From positions 27,466 to 91,465 of the forward strand of contig DASVWZ010000300.1 in NCBI GenBank assembly GCA_036392935.1: a stretch of 64,000 nt of DNA. Reading direction: 5' to 3'. The position numbers were made by a program, and so were the translations under genes. Below the pieces are notes generated by a model. The model ran no database searches. It saw nothing but the letters and a program-made list of their open reading frames with translations, and was not told the origin of the DNA. The DNA is from DASVWZ01 sp036392935 (GTDB lineage: Bacteria > Acidobacteriota > Terriglobia > Terriglobales > Acidobacteriaceae). Shown in pieces: positions 1 to 8,298 of the stretch (the first letter of the stretch is position 1; every line of letters begins with the position of its first letter).

Positions 1-72
1 GATGAGAATGGAGCCGGACGCGGGAGCGGTAAAGTCGGTCGCGTTGGGCGTGATGACCGCGGCTTCAGACAT
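1..72 (-). CDS. Start of a probable response regulator (cut by window edge)
   Basis: Only the first 24 codons are in the window; they read MSEAAVITPNATDFTAPASG followed by SILI. The ATG overlaps the last 8 bases of the upstream histidine kinase gene, so the two are almost certainly co-transcribed and translationally coupled. A hydrophobic ILI stretch after a short polar tail is how receiver domains usually begin, and a kinase is normally followed by its partner regulator. The assignment is inference from context; no diagnostic Asp or DNA-binding domain is visible here. Confidence 0.5.
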   Translation of the reverse strand, partial: MSEAAVITPNATDFTAPASGSILI

Positions 73-2890
73 TGGCGGCCTTTCTGCTCAGCGGGAACTC
101 CAAATGGAATCTGGTGCCTTCGCCGGGCCGGCTCTCAACTTTGATCTTTCCCGCATGCTCCTGAATGATGCCGTAGGTGACGGACAATCCCAGGCCGGTG
201 CCGCGGTTCTGACCTTCACGGCCTCCGACTTTGGTGGTGAAAAAAGGATCGTAGATGCGGTGAATGTGCTCCTGGGCGATGCCACTGCCGGTATCGGCCA
301 CGGTCACGCTGATGGCTTCGCCATTGGCGGTCGCGATGTGAAGGGTACCGCCGTTGTTCATGGCATCTTTCGCGTTGAGGAACAAGTTCAAGAACACCTG
401 CTGCAGCCTACCCGCGTTGCCGTAGATAAGCGGCAAGTCGCGATAAAGTTCACTGGTTATATGGATGCGAGAAGTCTTGAATTGGTGCTCAAGCAGGGCC
501 AGAGTGTCGGAGATGACTTTGTTGACGTCGACCTCGGTGAATTCGGTGCCGCTGGTGCGGGAAAAATTCAGAAGATTGTTGACGATCTCGGATGCACGGA
601 AGGTCTGGCGGGTGATTTTTTCGAGCAATGCCCCACGCTGAGGGTCGCCTTGCAGTTGCTTGGCCAGCATTTGTGCGTAAGAAGAAATGACGGCGAGCGG
701 AGTGTTGACTTCGTGGGCGACACCGGCGGCGAGCAAGCCGATGGAAGAAAGTTTATCGGCCTGCGAGAGCTGGGCTTCGAGTTCGACCCGTTCAGTGATG
801 TCGTCCATGATGATGAGCCGCCCGATCACGCTGAATTTGCGGGTGACCAGTGGGGCGATGGCGACGTTCACGATGCGGCTCTCACCCGATGGGGTTCCCA
901 GCCGGAATTTGTAGAGGTTGTGGATGCCGGGATTCTGGCGCACGCGGTAGAACTCCTCGACGAAGGCGGCAGGGAAGACTTCGCTGAGCGGACGCGTGAC
1001 GGCCTGCCAGCGGGGCAGCGCGTACATTACTTCCATCTGCGAGTTCCAGGATTCGACGCGGTCGGCGAGATCGACCGCCAACACACCGACGTTGATGGAC
1101 TCGACGATGTTTTCGTTGAAATCTTTCAGGCGTTCGTATTCGGTGACTTTTTGCTCGAGCGAGGCATAGAGGCGTGCGTTTTGAATGGCGATGCCGAGGT
1201 ATCCGGCCAGGGTTTCGAGAAGTTCGACGTCTTCGCTAGAAAGAAAATCACCTTCGACGGTTTTGCCGAGGCCGATGAAAGCGATGGTTTGCTTCTGCGC
1301 ATGGCAAGGAATGTAGTAATTCAGGTCGAGCGCGGCGATGGCGTGCTGGGCAGACGGCGTCTCACGTGGAACCTGGTGCGTGTTGTCGAAGAAGAAATGC
1401 CCGGCTTCCATCTCCTGGCGAGGAGCGCTCAGGAAAGTGAGGTCGAGGCCGCCGGTGTGCGTTATGCCGAAGGATTTGGCGATGGCGAAGTACGTCTCAG
1501 GTTCTCCAGCCGAGAGAAAAATCGCCATGCGGTCAACCAGCAGGGTGCGCGAAAGACGATCGACCACCGAGCTGAGCATTTTGTCCAGGTCGGTCTGCGA
1601 GCTTAGTTCGCGGCCAAACTCGATCAGCGTCTTGCGATAGTCATAACGCGTGCGATAGAAGACGCGGTCGATCTGCTCCTGAACCCATTTGCGGACCGGG
1701 TCAAACAACAGCGCGATGACCACGATGGCGATGGCCAAGCCGGCGGGGCCGGAGCTGGGAATGCGAGCGTGAACCACTTCGGCGGCGCTGGCAATCAGGG
1801 CGAAGTAAGCTCCAGCGGTCAAGCCAGCCGCCAGCGTGTAAGCCATGCCGCGCTTGAAGATGAGATCCACGTCCATTAGCCGATAGCGGAAGATGGCGTA
1901 GCCGAAGGTCAGCGGAAGCAGACCGAGAGACAGTACGGAAACCTTCATCAGCGGCGTGGGCAAGGAGCCGCTCAGGTAGGGGATGACGTAAAAGAGCGTG
2001 AACGGAGTGACGGCCAGCACCGTGCCGCGGGTCAGCCACTTGAGTTGCTGGCGCAGAATCACTGTTTTGGCGTTGCGGTAGCTTCGTACCAGAATGGCTG
2101 CCGCGATCACGAAGTACAGAGCCAGATAGCCCATCTGAACGCGATCGAGGTCCCAGCGCAGGACTTCGCTGGCTTTTAGCCAGGTGATGGCGAGTATCTG
2201 TATGAGGAGCAGAATCCCGCCGGGGATATAGATCGCGGGGATGATCCACTTGTGCTTGCGCACGAACCAGCGGCGTTCGGGGAAGGTCAAAACAAAATGG
2301 AGGAATAGTGCCGGCTGCAGCAGGCCGGCGATGACATTGCCCCAGTAAATATTCCAGTCAAATGCGTTAAGTTTGCCCGTGTAGTGAAACGAATAATAGG
2401 TGAAAGAGACCAGGCAGAAAATGTAGAAGTGCAGTGAGCCGGGTGCGGTCCAGCGGCGCAAAAGAACGTACACGCCAATTCCCAGGTAGATAAGCGCGAT
2501 CAGGCGGAGCCAGGAATACTGAGTTCGGTCGGCGGGTACGAGAATCAGTTGCAGGTCGACGGGGACGCCGTGCCGTTGTACCGAATACGTGGTCTTGGCC
2601 CAAGGGCCGACGCGGTACTGCTCGCGGGAAAGCTTGGCGCTGCTGGTGGCGGCGTGGCCGTCGACGGCAACGAGTTGGTCGCCGTCTTTGATGCCTGCAC
2701 GGGAGGCTGGCCCGTTGGGTTCGACACGGTCGGCGACCAGGTTGCCGGAACGCTCGATCCACCAAGCGCCGTCGTAGGGGACTTGAAATTCCTGCTCCTT
2801 GCGGAAGTTGATGACGGCCAAAGTGATGCTTGCTGCTGTCAGAAGGGTCAGCAGGCTGGCGGTGAAACGAGCTTGGAACTCGCGGTTCAT
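65..2890 (-). CDS. PDZ / multi-TM / GAF / PAS sensor histidine kinase
   Basis: Membrane-bound sensor kinase of about 941 residues. In order there is a first TM helix (about 10-28), a PDZ-like domain with a GPASRAGIKDGDQLV core (about 40-120), some seven further hydrophobic helices (about 127-395), a GAF-like region (about 430-580), a PAS domain (about 595-705), a HisKA dimerisation helix with the phospho-acceptor in AGVAHEVNTP (His near 726), and a HATPase domain with N box (NLFLNAKDAM), G1 (DTGSG) and G2 (GTGLGLS). The Met at 2890 directly precedes the first TM helix. In-frame starts further upstream (ATG 2959, TTG 2968) add a basic leader and have no better ribosome site. The gene overlaps the start of the next one, a likely cognate regulator. 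The ligand is unknown; a PDZ domain on a kinase suggests sensing of an exported peptide or envelope protein. Confidence 0.93.
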   Translation of the reverse strand: MNREFQARFTASLLTLLTAASITLAVINFRKEQEFQVPYDGAWWIERSGNLVADRVEPNGPASRAGIKDGDQLVAVDGHAATSSAKLSREQYRVGPWAKTTYSVQRHGVPVDLQLILVPADRTQYSWLRLIALIYLGIGVYVLLRRWTAPGSLHFYIFCLVSFTYYSFHYTGKLNAFDWNIYWGNVIAGLLQPALFLHFVLTFPERRWFVRKHKWIIPAIYIPGGILLLIQILAITWLKASEVLRWDLDRVQMGYLALYFVIAAAILVRSYRNAKTVILRQQLKWLTRGTVLAVTPFTLFYVIPYLSGSLPTPLMKVSVLSLGLLPLTFGYAIFRYRLMDVDLIFKRGMAYTLAAGLTAGAYFALIASAAEVVHARIPSSGPAGLAIAIVVIALLFDPVRKWVQEQIDRVFYRTRYDYRKTLIEFGRELSSQTDLDKMLSSVVDRLSRTLLVDRMAIFLSAGEPETYFAIAKSFGITHTGGLDLTFLSAPRQEMEAGHFFFDNTHQVPRETPSAQHAIAALDLNYYIPCHAQKQTIAFIGLGKTVEGDFLSSEDVELLETLAGYLGIAIQNARLYASLEQKVTEYERLKDFNENIVESINVGVLAVDLADRVESWNSQMEVMYALPRWQAVTRPLSEVFPAAFVEEFYRVRQNPGIHNLYKFRLGTPSGESRIVNVAIAPLVTRKFSVIGRLIIMDDITERVELEAQLSQADKLSSIGLLAAGVAHEVNTPLAVISSYAQMLAKQLQGDPQRGALLEKITRQTFRASEIVNNLLNFSRTSGTEFTEVDVNKVISDTLALLEHQFKTSRIHITSELYRDLPLIYGNAGRLQQVFLNLFLNAKDAMNNGGTLHIATANGEAISVTVADTGSGIAQEHIHRIYDPFFTTKVGGREGQNRGTGLGLSVTYGIIQEHAGKIKVESRPGEGTRFHLEFPLSRKAANV

Positions 2891-3115
2891 GGGCCGCTGA
2901 TAATCAGCGTCTGGAGAGACGCGTCGAACTGCTCCCGGCTTATGCACGTATCCTGCCATTAGATGCAAGAAATGGGTTATCTAAGTGCCGCATTTGCAAT
3001 ACCTTGAGTGGATTATATTATCCTCCACAGACGGAATGTATGTTTTTTGGAAGTTTCGTGTGAAATTTGGTAAGTCGCTGGATGGACTAGCCGTTAGCAG
3101 TTTGACGAAAAGCGG

Positions 3116-3532
3116 CTACTTGGCGGGCTTGCGGTCTTTCACCGGGATTACAAACTTCAGTCCGGACCAAACTTCAGAGACGGCGCAGACCTTCACATCG
3201 ACCACACCAGCGTTCAGGCCGATCTTGCGGATGATGTTCTCATTGAGATCGGTCGGAACTCCCGACGATTTTTTCGGCCAGCCTACCCATAACATTCCGG
3301 CGGGGGCGAGCTTACGCGCCAGCGATGCGAATTGCTTGGGCAAGTCGGCCGCACTGCGGGTGAAGACCATGACGAGATCGAGGCCATCTTGTCGCACTGA
3401 CGCCATTTCGCAATCCGCCATCGAATCTTTAAGTTCTGTACTCACGTCTGCAGGCAAATCGATAAGGAGCACGCGAAAGCCAGGTTTGATGCCGAGCTTC
3501 TTGGGTAGCGGAGTGCCAGAATAGCCTGCCAT
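3116..3532 (-). CDS. DUF3052 family protein
   Basis: This 138-residue protein begins MAGYSGTPLPKKLGIKPG, the typical opening of DUF3052 proteins, which are small cytosolic proteins of unknown role found in actinobacteria and acidobacteria. The open frame runs further upstream, but that extension is basic and low in complexity and lies over the spacer after the ftsB-like gene, so the Met at 3532 is preferred. The Rossmann-like alternation of VLLIDLP and LDLVMVF strands fits the family. It is the last gene of the phosphohexomutase - ftsB run. Function is unknown. Confidence 0.8.
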   Translation of the reverse strand: MAGYSGTPLPKKLGIKPGFRVLLIDLPADVSTELKDSMADCEMASVRQDGLDLVMVFTRSAADLPKQFASLARKLAPAGMLWVGWPKKSSGVPTDLNENIIRKIGLNAGVVDVKVCAVSEVWSGLKFVIPVKDRKPAK

Positions 3533-3581
3533 AGCTGCTCGACATGATACAGAATCCGGAGGCGCAGGTTCGGGCGCTGCC

Positions 3582-4055
3582 TTACTTGCTGGCGGTGTTT
3601 TTTTCTGGACGCGGCGGCGGTGCTGCCGGGGGAGGCGGCACAAAAACCGTCTCGCCGGGGCGGGCATAGTGCAACTGCTCGCGTGCTTCCTTTTCGATCA
3701 TGTTCGGATCGGTTTGCAGTGCCTTGATATCCTGGGTGTACTTGTCGTTTTCTTTTTGCAGGGCGTCGATGTCTTTCTGCAGACTGACGTATTCGGCTCT
3801 TTTTTGCTTATAGATGACCATGCCGTTGGCGCCGAACATCACGTGCACGAAGAGCCAAGCCGTCAGCCCGACCACGACGACGGTCGCAATCTTGCGGTGA
3901 ACGCCGTAGAGTGCGGTAAGCGTAGGCCGGACTCTCTCCGTCATGCGGTCTGCCCAGGCTTCGGCTTCAGGCGCGCGCTCAACGAGATTCCGCAGTCCTT
4001 CCTCGGGTTTGGGAAGTTCTGACAGCCTCGGAAATTTTCTTACTCGAAGATCCAT
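3582..4055 (-). CDS. ftsB: Septum formation initiator family protein (FtsB/DivIC-like)
   Basis: The protein is 157 residues: a cytosolic N-terminal tail of about 55 residues, one TM helix (TVVVVGLTAWLFVHVMFG, about 58-75), a periplasmic coiled coil (KRAEYVSLQKDIDALQKEND), then the family signature EKEAREQLHYARPGETVF and a Pro-rich tail. This is the FtsB/DivIC architecture, which bridges FtsL and FtsQ in the divisome. The N-terminal tail is longer than in E. coli FtsB. The start overlaps the 3' end of the phosphohexomutase gene by 16 bases, indicating translational coupling. The family call is secure; orthology with ftsB is inferred. Confidence 0.85.
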   Translation of the reverse strand: MDLRVRKFPRLSELPKPEEGLRNLVERAPEAEAWADRMTERVRPTLTALYGVHRKIATVVVVGLTAWLFVHVMFGANGMVIYKQKRAEYVSLQKDIDALQKENDKYTQDIKALQTDPNMIEKEAREQLHYARPGETVFVPPPPAAPPPRPEKNTASK

Positions 4056-5443
4056 TGCTTGGCCGCTGCGCTAAGCGCCTGCAAGTCCTTTTCGCTTCCC
4101 GCCTCGGAGTAGACCCGCACTACCGGCTCGGTCCCCGACAGGCGGTAACAAACCCATGAACCGTCACCGAAGATCAGCTTCATGCCGTCGGTGCGGACCA
4201 CATCTTTGACCTGCCGGCCGGAAAACTCGCGGGGATTCGCCTCCAGTTTCCTAGTGAAGTTCTCTTTGACTTCGGGCGTCAAGCGGAAATTCTCACGCTG
4301 CGGGTAAAAGGAACCAACTTTGACAAATAAATCCTGCAATTGTTGACCGAGCGGCTTGCCGCGACGTGCGACCATCTCACAACAGAGCAGGCCAGCCAGG
4401 ATGCCATCTTTCTCGGGAACGTGATGGCGGATGGAAAGTCCGGCACTTTCTTCGCCGCCGATGACGATTTTGTCCTGTTTGATCAGCTCGCCGATGTACT
4501 TGAACCCCACCGGCGTTTCGTGCAGTTCGACGCCGTGATGTTTGGCGATGGCGTTGATGAAATTCGTGGTCGCAACCGATTTGCAGACGCCATTTTTCCA
4601 GCCGCGGGCTTCGACCAGGTAATCGAAGAGCAGGGCGATGATGTAATTCGGTTGAAAAAAGGTGCCGTCTTCATCGACGATGCCAAAGCGGTCGGCATCG
4701 CCATCGGTCGAAATGCCAATATGGGCGCGGATTTCGCGCATGCGAGCGCGTAGATCGTTCAACAGATGATCGTCCGGCTCCGGGGCATGGCCGCCGAACA
4801 GAACATCGCGCGTATCGTGGACAGTCGAGACTTCGACACCGGCATCGCGCAGCGCAGCGTCTGAGTATCCGCGGCCGGCTCCCCAAAAGGGATCAAAGGC
4901 CACGCGCAGATTAGCTTTCTTAATAACGCCGAAATCGACGGCATCTTTCAGGCGGGCCATGTACTTGCCGCGGGGGTCGAGGGGTTCCGGTTTCTTGGCG
5001 GCTGGATTTTTCGGCGGGCCATCTTTGTCGAATGCCAGAATCTCAGCTTCGATGCGCTTGGTGGCTTCGGGCAGAGCGGGCGCGCCGTCGGGGGTAGAAA
5101 ACTTGATTCCGTTATATTCCGGCGGATTATGCGAGGCAGTGAAGTTGATGGCTCCGTCGGCTTTTTCGCGCATAACCGCGTACGAAATCGCCGGCGTGGG
5201 CGCAGCATCGGCGATCAGAAGAGGAGTGATGCCGTAGCCGCCGAGAATATCCGACGCCATCGCACAAAAAGTTTCGCCGAGAAAGCGGGGATCGCGGCCA
5301 ACGATTACGCGTGCGCCGAAAGGTTTCTGCGAAATTACATATCTGGCGATTCCATGTACCGCGCGGCGAACGTTGGCAAAGGTAAATTCCTCTGCCATGA
5401 CGGCCCGCCATCCTGAAGTGCCAAATTTAATCTGCGTGGGCAT
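4040..5443 (-). CDS. Phosphoglucomutase/phosphomannomutase family protein
   Basis: A 467-residue alpha-D-phosphohexomutase. Visible elements are the catalytic phosphoserine loop TASHNPPEYNG (Ser104), the Mg-binding loop STDGDADRFG, the sugar-specificity loop GGEESAGLS, and the C-terminal phosphate-binding loop RLSGTEPVVRV. The GGEESAG loop is more like glucose-phosphate mutases than GlmM (GGEQSGH type), so phosphoglucomutase activity is more likely than phosphoglucosamine mutase, but the substrate cannot be settled. It is first in a run with the ftsB-like and DUF3052 genes, divergent from cutA across a 61-base gap. Confidence 0.9.
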   Translation of the reverse strand: MPTQIKFGTSGWRAVMAEEFTFANVRRAVHGIARYVISQKPFGARVIVGRDPRFLGETFCAMASDILGGYGITPLLIADAAPTPAISYAVMREKADGAINFTASHNPPEYNGIKFSTPDGAPALPEATKRIEAEILAFDKDGPPKNPAAKKPEPLDPRGKYMARLKDAVDFGVIKKANLRVAFDPFWGAGRGYSDAALRDAGVEVSTVHDTRDVLFGGHAPEPDDHLLNDLRARMREIRAHIGISTDGDADRFGIVDEDGTFFQPNYIIALLFDYLVEARGWKNGVCKSVATTNFINAIAKHHGVELHETPVGFKYIGELIKQDKIVIGGEESAGLSIRHHVPEKDGILAGLLCCEMVARRGKPLGQQLQDLFVKVGSFYPQRENFRLTPEVKENFTRKLEANPREFSGRQVKDVVRTDGMKLIFGDGSWVCYRLSGTEPVVRVYSEAGSEKDLQALSAAAKQWIFE

Positions 5444-5504
5444 GATGTGAGTCCTGAACGTGTCTATTAAGGTTTACACTTGCTGCCGGGACCTTAGATT
5501 CTAA

Positions 5505-5846
5505 ATGACGGATGCGAGGCTAGTCGTAACCACTGCCGGATCGGCCGATGAAGCGCGGCGCCTCGCCGAAGCTCTGCTCGAGCGCAGGCTGGCCGCGTGC
5601 GTGAATATTCTGCCGAAGGTCACTTCGATCTATCGGTGGAAGGGCAAAGTCGAGGAATCTGCCGAATGGATGCTTTGGATCAAAACCACGCAGGCACTAT
5701 TCGAAGCGGTGCGGGACGCGATCAAAGAGATGCATTCCTATGAATTGCCGGAATGCATTTGCCTGGCGGTCGAAGATGGCAGCCATGAATATTTGGAATG
5801 GGTGCGAGAGTCGGCCGGTTCGGATTCGGCAGGAACGACACGGTAA
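5505..5846 (+). CDS. cutA: Divalent-cation tolerance protein CutA
   Basis: At 113 residues this is the usual CutA length, a small trimeric ferredoxin-like protein linked to copper and other divalent metal tolerance. It shows the family hallmarks RLAACVNILPKVTSIYRWKG, EWMLWIKT and LPECICLAV. The ATG at 5505 is close to the predicted divergent promoter region shared with the phosphohexomutase gene. The molecular function of CutA remains poorly defined in general. Confidence 0.95.
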   Translation: MTDARLVVTTAGSADEARRLAEALLERRLAACVNILPKVTSIYRWKGKVEESAEWMLWIKTTQALFEAVRDAIKEMHSYELPECICLAVEDGSHEYLEWVRESAGSDSAGTTR

Positions 5847-5884
5847 GGAAAAAGCCGCCAGACCGGAAAAACGCCGGGCGGCTT
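5847..5884 (-). terminator. Intrinsic terminator for the BON lipoprotein gene
   Basis: A perfect 8-bp stem (AAGCCGCC at 5852-5859 with GGCGGCTT at 5877-5884) is followed, reading on the minus strand, by TTTTTCCTT. It lies just beyond the stop of the minus-strand BON gene and between two convergent genes, so it may also slow plus-strand transcription from cutA. Confidence 0.75.
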
Positions 5885-5923
5885 CGTAATCGCAGCCGAG
5901 TTCTGCGTGCGAAAGTTTAGCTC

Positions 5924-6490
5924 TTAGCCTCCGGACTTCACTTCGATCTCGTTCACCACCTGCTTCACATTGGGAACGTTCTTTGCCAGTTGAGCGGCTT
6001 GTTTCTTCTGCGCGGCGGTCTGGACGCTGCCGCTCAGAATCAAGGTCCCATTCTTTGAGCTGCAGGAAATGCTCTGCGCGTCCAGGTTCTGGTGCGCCTT
6101 CAATGCCGCCTTGTAGTTGTCTTCAATGCCATCGTCGAGTTTGTTATCGACGGCTTTGGCCTGCCCGTTGTCAGGCGGACGCACACCGATCTGATTGGCG
6201 ATGGTGTAGTCGGGGGCGGCGGTTTGGGCGACGCTCTGCGCCTGCTGTTTCAGCGCGTCGGTGTCCAAGTCTCCGGTCAAGGTCATCACGCCTTTGTCGC
6301 GATCCTGCGAGACGCTAACGGCGCCGAGGTTGTTGGCGGTCAGGGCGTTGTTGACGGCGTCTTTTTCATCTGCATGCTGGCTCTTGTTGCAGCCGGTGAG
6401 CACAAACGCGGCGCACAACAGCAGCGTGCCGACGGTCAGCCAGAGCGCGTGTCCTTGTGCGCCTGGTTTGTTGGCTTGCTGGTTGGTCAT
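5924..6490 (-). CDS. BON-domain lipoprotein
   Basis: The product is 188 residues from the Met at 6490, which has a good GGAGGA ribosome site 5 bases upstream; a Met 4 codons earlier lacks one. A hydrophobic signal segment (ALWLTVGTLLLCAAFVLTGC) ends in a lipobox LTGC, so it should be a lipid-anchored periplasmic or outer-membrane protein. Two BON-like repeats follow, about residues 45-105 and 115-185, each with the motif of a short helix then G..TLxG. BON domains are thought to bind phospholipid or peptidoglycan in OsmY- and DolP-like proteins. The precise role is unknown. Confidence 0.85.
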   Translation of the reverse strand: MTNQQANKPGAQGHALWLTVGTLLLCAAFVLTGCNKSQHADEKDAVNNALTANNLGAVSVSQDRDKGVMTLTGDLDTDALKQQAQSVAQTAAPDYTIANQIGVRPPDNGQAKAVDNKLDDGIEDNYKAALKAHQNLDAQSISCSSKNGTLILSGSVQTAAQKKQAAQLAKNVPNVKQVVNEIEVKSGG

Positions 6491-6551
6491 TATGTCCTCC
6501 ATATCGTTTTAATCAGAAAAACTGGTTGCTTAGAATCGGCCCTTCTGATGA

Positions 6552-6566
6552 GCCAGCGACGCTGGC
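6552..6566. repeat. Short palindrome GCCAGCGACGCTGGC
   Basis: A 7-bp perfect inverted repeat with a single central base lies in the 240-base gap between the divergent BON and haemoglobin genes. It could be an operator or one of the short palindromic repeats seen elsewhere in the window. Nothing else coding-like is visible in the gap. Confidence 0.4.
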
Positions 6567-6730
6567 AAGATGTCCGGCAATGATGATGTAGGAGAAAATC
6601 CGGGCTCAGGTCAGGGTTCTCTTCCATCGGCTACGGTGAGGCTGGTGACCTTTCTGAAGGAAATCCGCTAAAGAATCCCCATTTGCCGCCGATAGCTGGG
6701 GAATACGCAAGATTTTCAGGGAGGACCACA

Positions 6731-7114
6731 ATGAGCGGATCGGCAGGCGCGAAACCAGCGAAAAGTTTGTTCGAAAAATTGGGCGGCACAAAGGCCATTG
6801 AAGCGGTGGTCGACGCGTTCTACAAACGCGTTTTGGCCGACCCGGAACTCAAACCGTTTTTTGCCAAGACCAACATGAACTGGCTCAGAATGCGGCAAGT
6901 GCAGTTCTTCACTCAATCGCTCGGTGGGCCTGCGATTTACAAAGGCAAGGACATGAAAGCCGCCCACGTAAAAATGGCGATCGAGCACAAACATTTTGAT
7001 CTCGTGGCGATGCACTTGGTGAACACATTGAAGTCAGTCGGCGTGGCGCAGTCTGATATTGACACCGTCATCGCGGCGGTGGCGCCGCTCTCGAAAGATA
7101 TTGTGAATAAGTGA
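6731..7114 (+). CDS. Group I truncated haemoglobin
   Basis: A 127-residue 2-over-2 globin. LFEKLGGTKAIEAVVDAFY carries the N-terminal trHb signature with the B10 Tyr (Tyr31), and the HKHFDLVAMHL segment supplies the probable proximal His (His88). These proteins bind O2 or NO and often act in NO detoxification. The Met at 6731 is preferred because GGGAGGA lies 6 bases upstream; an in-frame start 16 codons earlier has no such site. It is followed 98 bases later by a DinB-like secreted protein, but co-function is not evident. Confidence 0.92.
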   Translation: MSGSAGAKPAKSLFEKLGGTKAIEAVVDAFYKRVLADPELKPFFAKTNMNWLRMRQVQFFTQSLGGPAIYKGKDMKAAHVKMAIEHKHFDLVAMHLVNTLKSVGVAQSDIDTVIAAVAPLSKDIVNK

Positions 7115-7212
7115 TGGTCTGTCCCGATCTGCGAGGCGTGAGTACCCATCGTGAATCAAATTTGATTTCCATCTACGGGTCAATTATCTTTCTCCGAAGA
7201 TGGAGGCCGGCG

Positions 7213-7830
7213 ATGCGCCTTTTTCGCGTTTCTACGTTTTTTATCCTGTGTAGCTTGGTTTTGTGTGCTGGTGCGGCGTCGGCGGCGGTACAGAAATCGG
7301 CAAGCCAACCAGCCGCCAAGCCGGATGATGACGCCCCCAAGTCGATTGCGGAGAGCGTCAGCAGCACGCTGGAGTTTACGGAAGGCAATTTTCTCGGCGT
7401 GGCGGAAGCCATGCCCGAAGAAAAGTATGCTTATATCCCCACGACCGGAAACTTCGACGGTGTCCGCAGCTTTGGGGAACAAGTCAAGCACGTGGCCTGC
7501 GCGCAGTTCGCGTTCTTCAACGAATTTGAGGGCAAGACGCCGCCAGAAGACTGCGAAAAGGGCGGTCACGATCCGGCGAAAACCAAAGCCGAGTTGATCA
7601 AGTATCTGAAGGATTCGTTCGACTACTCGAACCGCTTGGTCGCCACGCTGACCGCAAGCAATGTGCTCGACCGTGTGGAAGGCCGCTACGCGGGACCGAA
7701 CACCAAACTCGGCATTTCGGTCACCGCAGTGTGGCACATCACCGACCATTACGGACAACTGGTCGAGTACCTGCGCTTGAACGGTATCGTCCCGCCATTT
7801 ACGCAGAAGTATGGACTGAAGGTTCGCTGA
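7213..7830 (+). CDS. DinB-superfamily secreted protein
   Basis: The protein is 205 residues. It starts at 7213 behind a GGAGG at 7202-7206 and opens with a signal peptide (MRLFRVSTFFILCSLVLCAG, cleavage near ASA-AV). The mature part has the four-helix DinB/YfiT pattern: AEAMPEEKYAYIPTTGNFDGVRSFGEQVKHVACAQ in the first half and VWHITDHYGQLVEYLRLNGIVPP near the end, where the two His-containing helices could hold a divalent metal. Export is common for acidobacterial DinB-like proteins. Substrate unknown. Confidence 0.85.
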   Translation: MRLFRVSTFFILCSLVLCAGAASAAVQKSASQPAAKPDDDAPKSIAESVSSTLEFTEGNFLGVAEAMPEEKYAYIPTTGNFDGVRSFGEQVKHVACAQFAFFNEFEGKTPPEDCEKGGHDPAKTKAELIKYLKDSFDYSNRLVATLTASNVLDRVEGRYAGPNTKLGISVTAVWHITDHYGQLVEYLRLNGIVPPFTQKYGLKVR

Positions 7831-7885
7831 TGTCCCCATGTCCGGCGTGGGGCGTTCGCCGCCGTGGGATTTGAACCCCATCCGT

Positions 7886-7915
7886 TTGACCGCCAATGAT
7901 TTAGTTGGCTACAAT
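7886..7915 (+). promoter_or_regulatory. Predicted sigma-70 promoter of rpsT
   Basis: TTGACC (7886-7891) and TACAAT (7910-7915) are separated by 18 bases, about 57 bases before the rpsT start. Both hexamers are close to consensus and nothing else lies in the interval. Confidence 0.65.
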
Positions 7916-7971
7916 AAAGCTTCGGTTACCATCCGAGAATTTCCCTGTAGAAACCAGAAAGCAAAGGAACC

Positions 7972-8241
7972 ATGGCAAATCATTTTTCGGCGCTCAAGCG
8001 CGCCCGTCAAACCGAAACCCGCACCACCAAGAACCGCGCCAACACTTCGCGGCTGCGCTCCAGCCTGCGCACATTGCGCGAGGCCCTCGCCAAAGGCGAC
8101 AAGCAGAACGTGGAAACCATCTACCGCCAGACGGTTTCGGCGCTCGACAAGGCCATCCAGAAGGGCGTTCTGCACGAGAACACTGCGTCGCGCTACAAAT
8201 CGCGTTTGAGCAAGCGGGTGAAGGCTCTGCAAGCGAAGTAA
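7972..8241 (+). CDS. rpsT: 30S ribosomal protein S20
   Basis: An 89-residue basic protein beginning MANHFSALKRARQTETRT and ending YKSRLSKRVKALQAK, the standard bS20 pattern; it binds 16S rRNA during early 30S assembly. AAGGAACC precedes the ATG. It is a single-gene unit with its own promoter and terminator. Confidence 0.98.
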   Translation: MANHFSALKRARQTETRTTKNRANTSRLRSSLRTLREALAKGDKQNVETIYRQTVSALDKAIQKGVLHENTASRYKSRLSKRVKALQAK

Positions 8242-8252
8242 GACTTCCGATG

Positions 8253-8280
8253 GCCCGGACGGCTGCGTCCGGGCTTTCGT
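8253..8280 (+). terminator. Terminator of rpsT
   Basis: GCCCGGAC (8253-8260) and GTCCGGGC (8267-8274) form a perfect 8-bp stem with a 6-base loop, followed by TTTCGT, 11 bases after the rpsT stop. Confidence 0.8.
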
Positions 8281-8298
8281 GTGTTTAGAGCATGTCGT

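Noticed and set aside
2..1606. 534-codon open frame on the plus strand opposite the histidine kinase
   Set aside because: It is the mirror of kinase codons with biased third positions; the minus strand carries complete kinase motifs.
7862..7884. tRNA T-arm-like GGGGTTCAAATCCCA on the minus strand
   Set aside because: No matching acceptor stem, anticodon arm or D arm could be folded around it.
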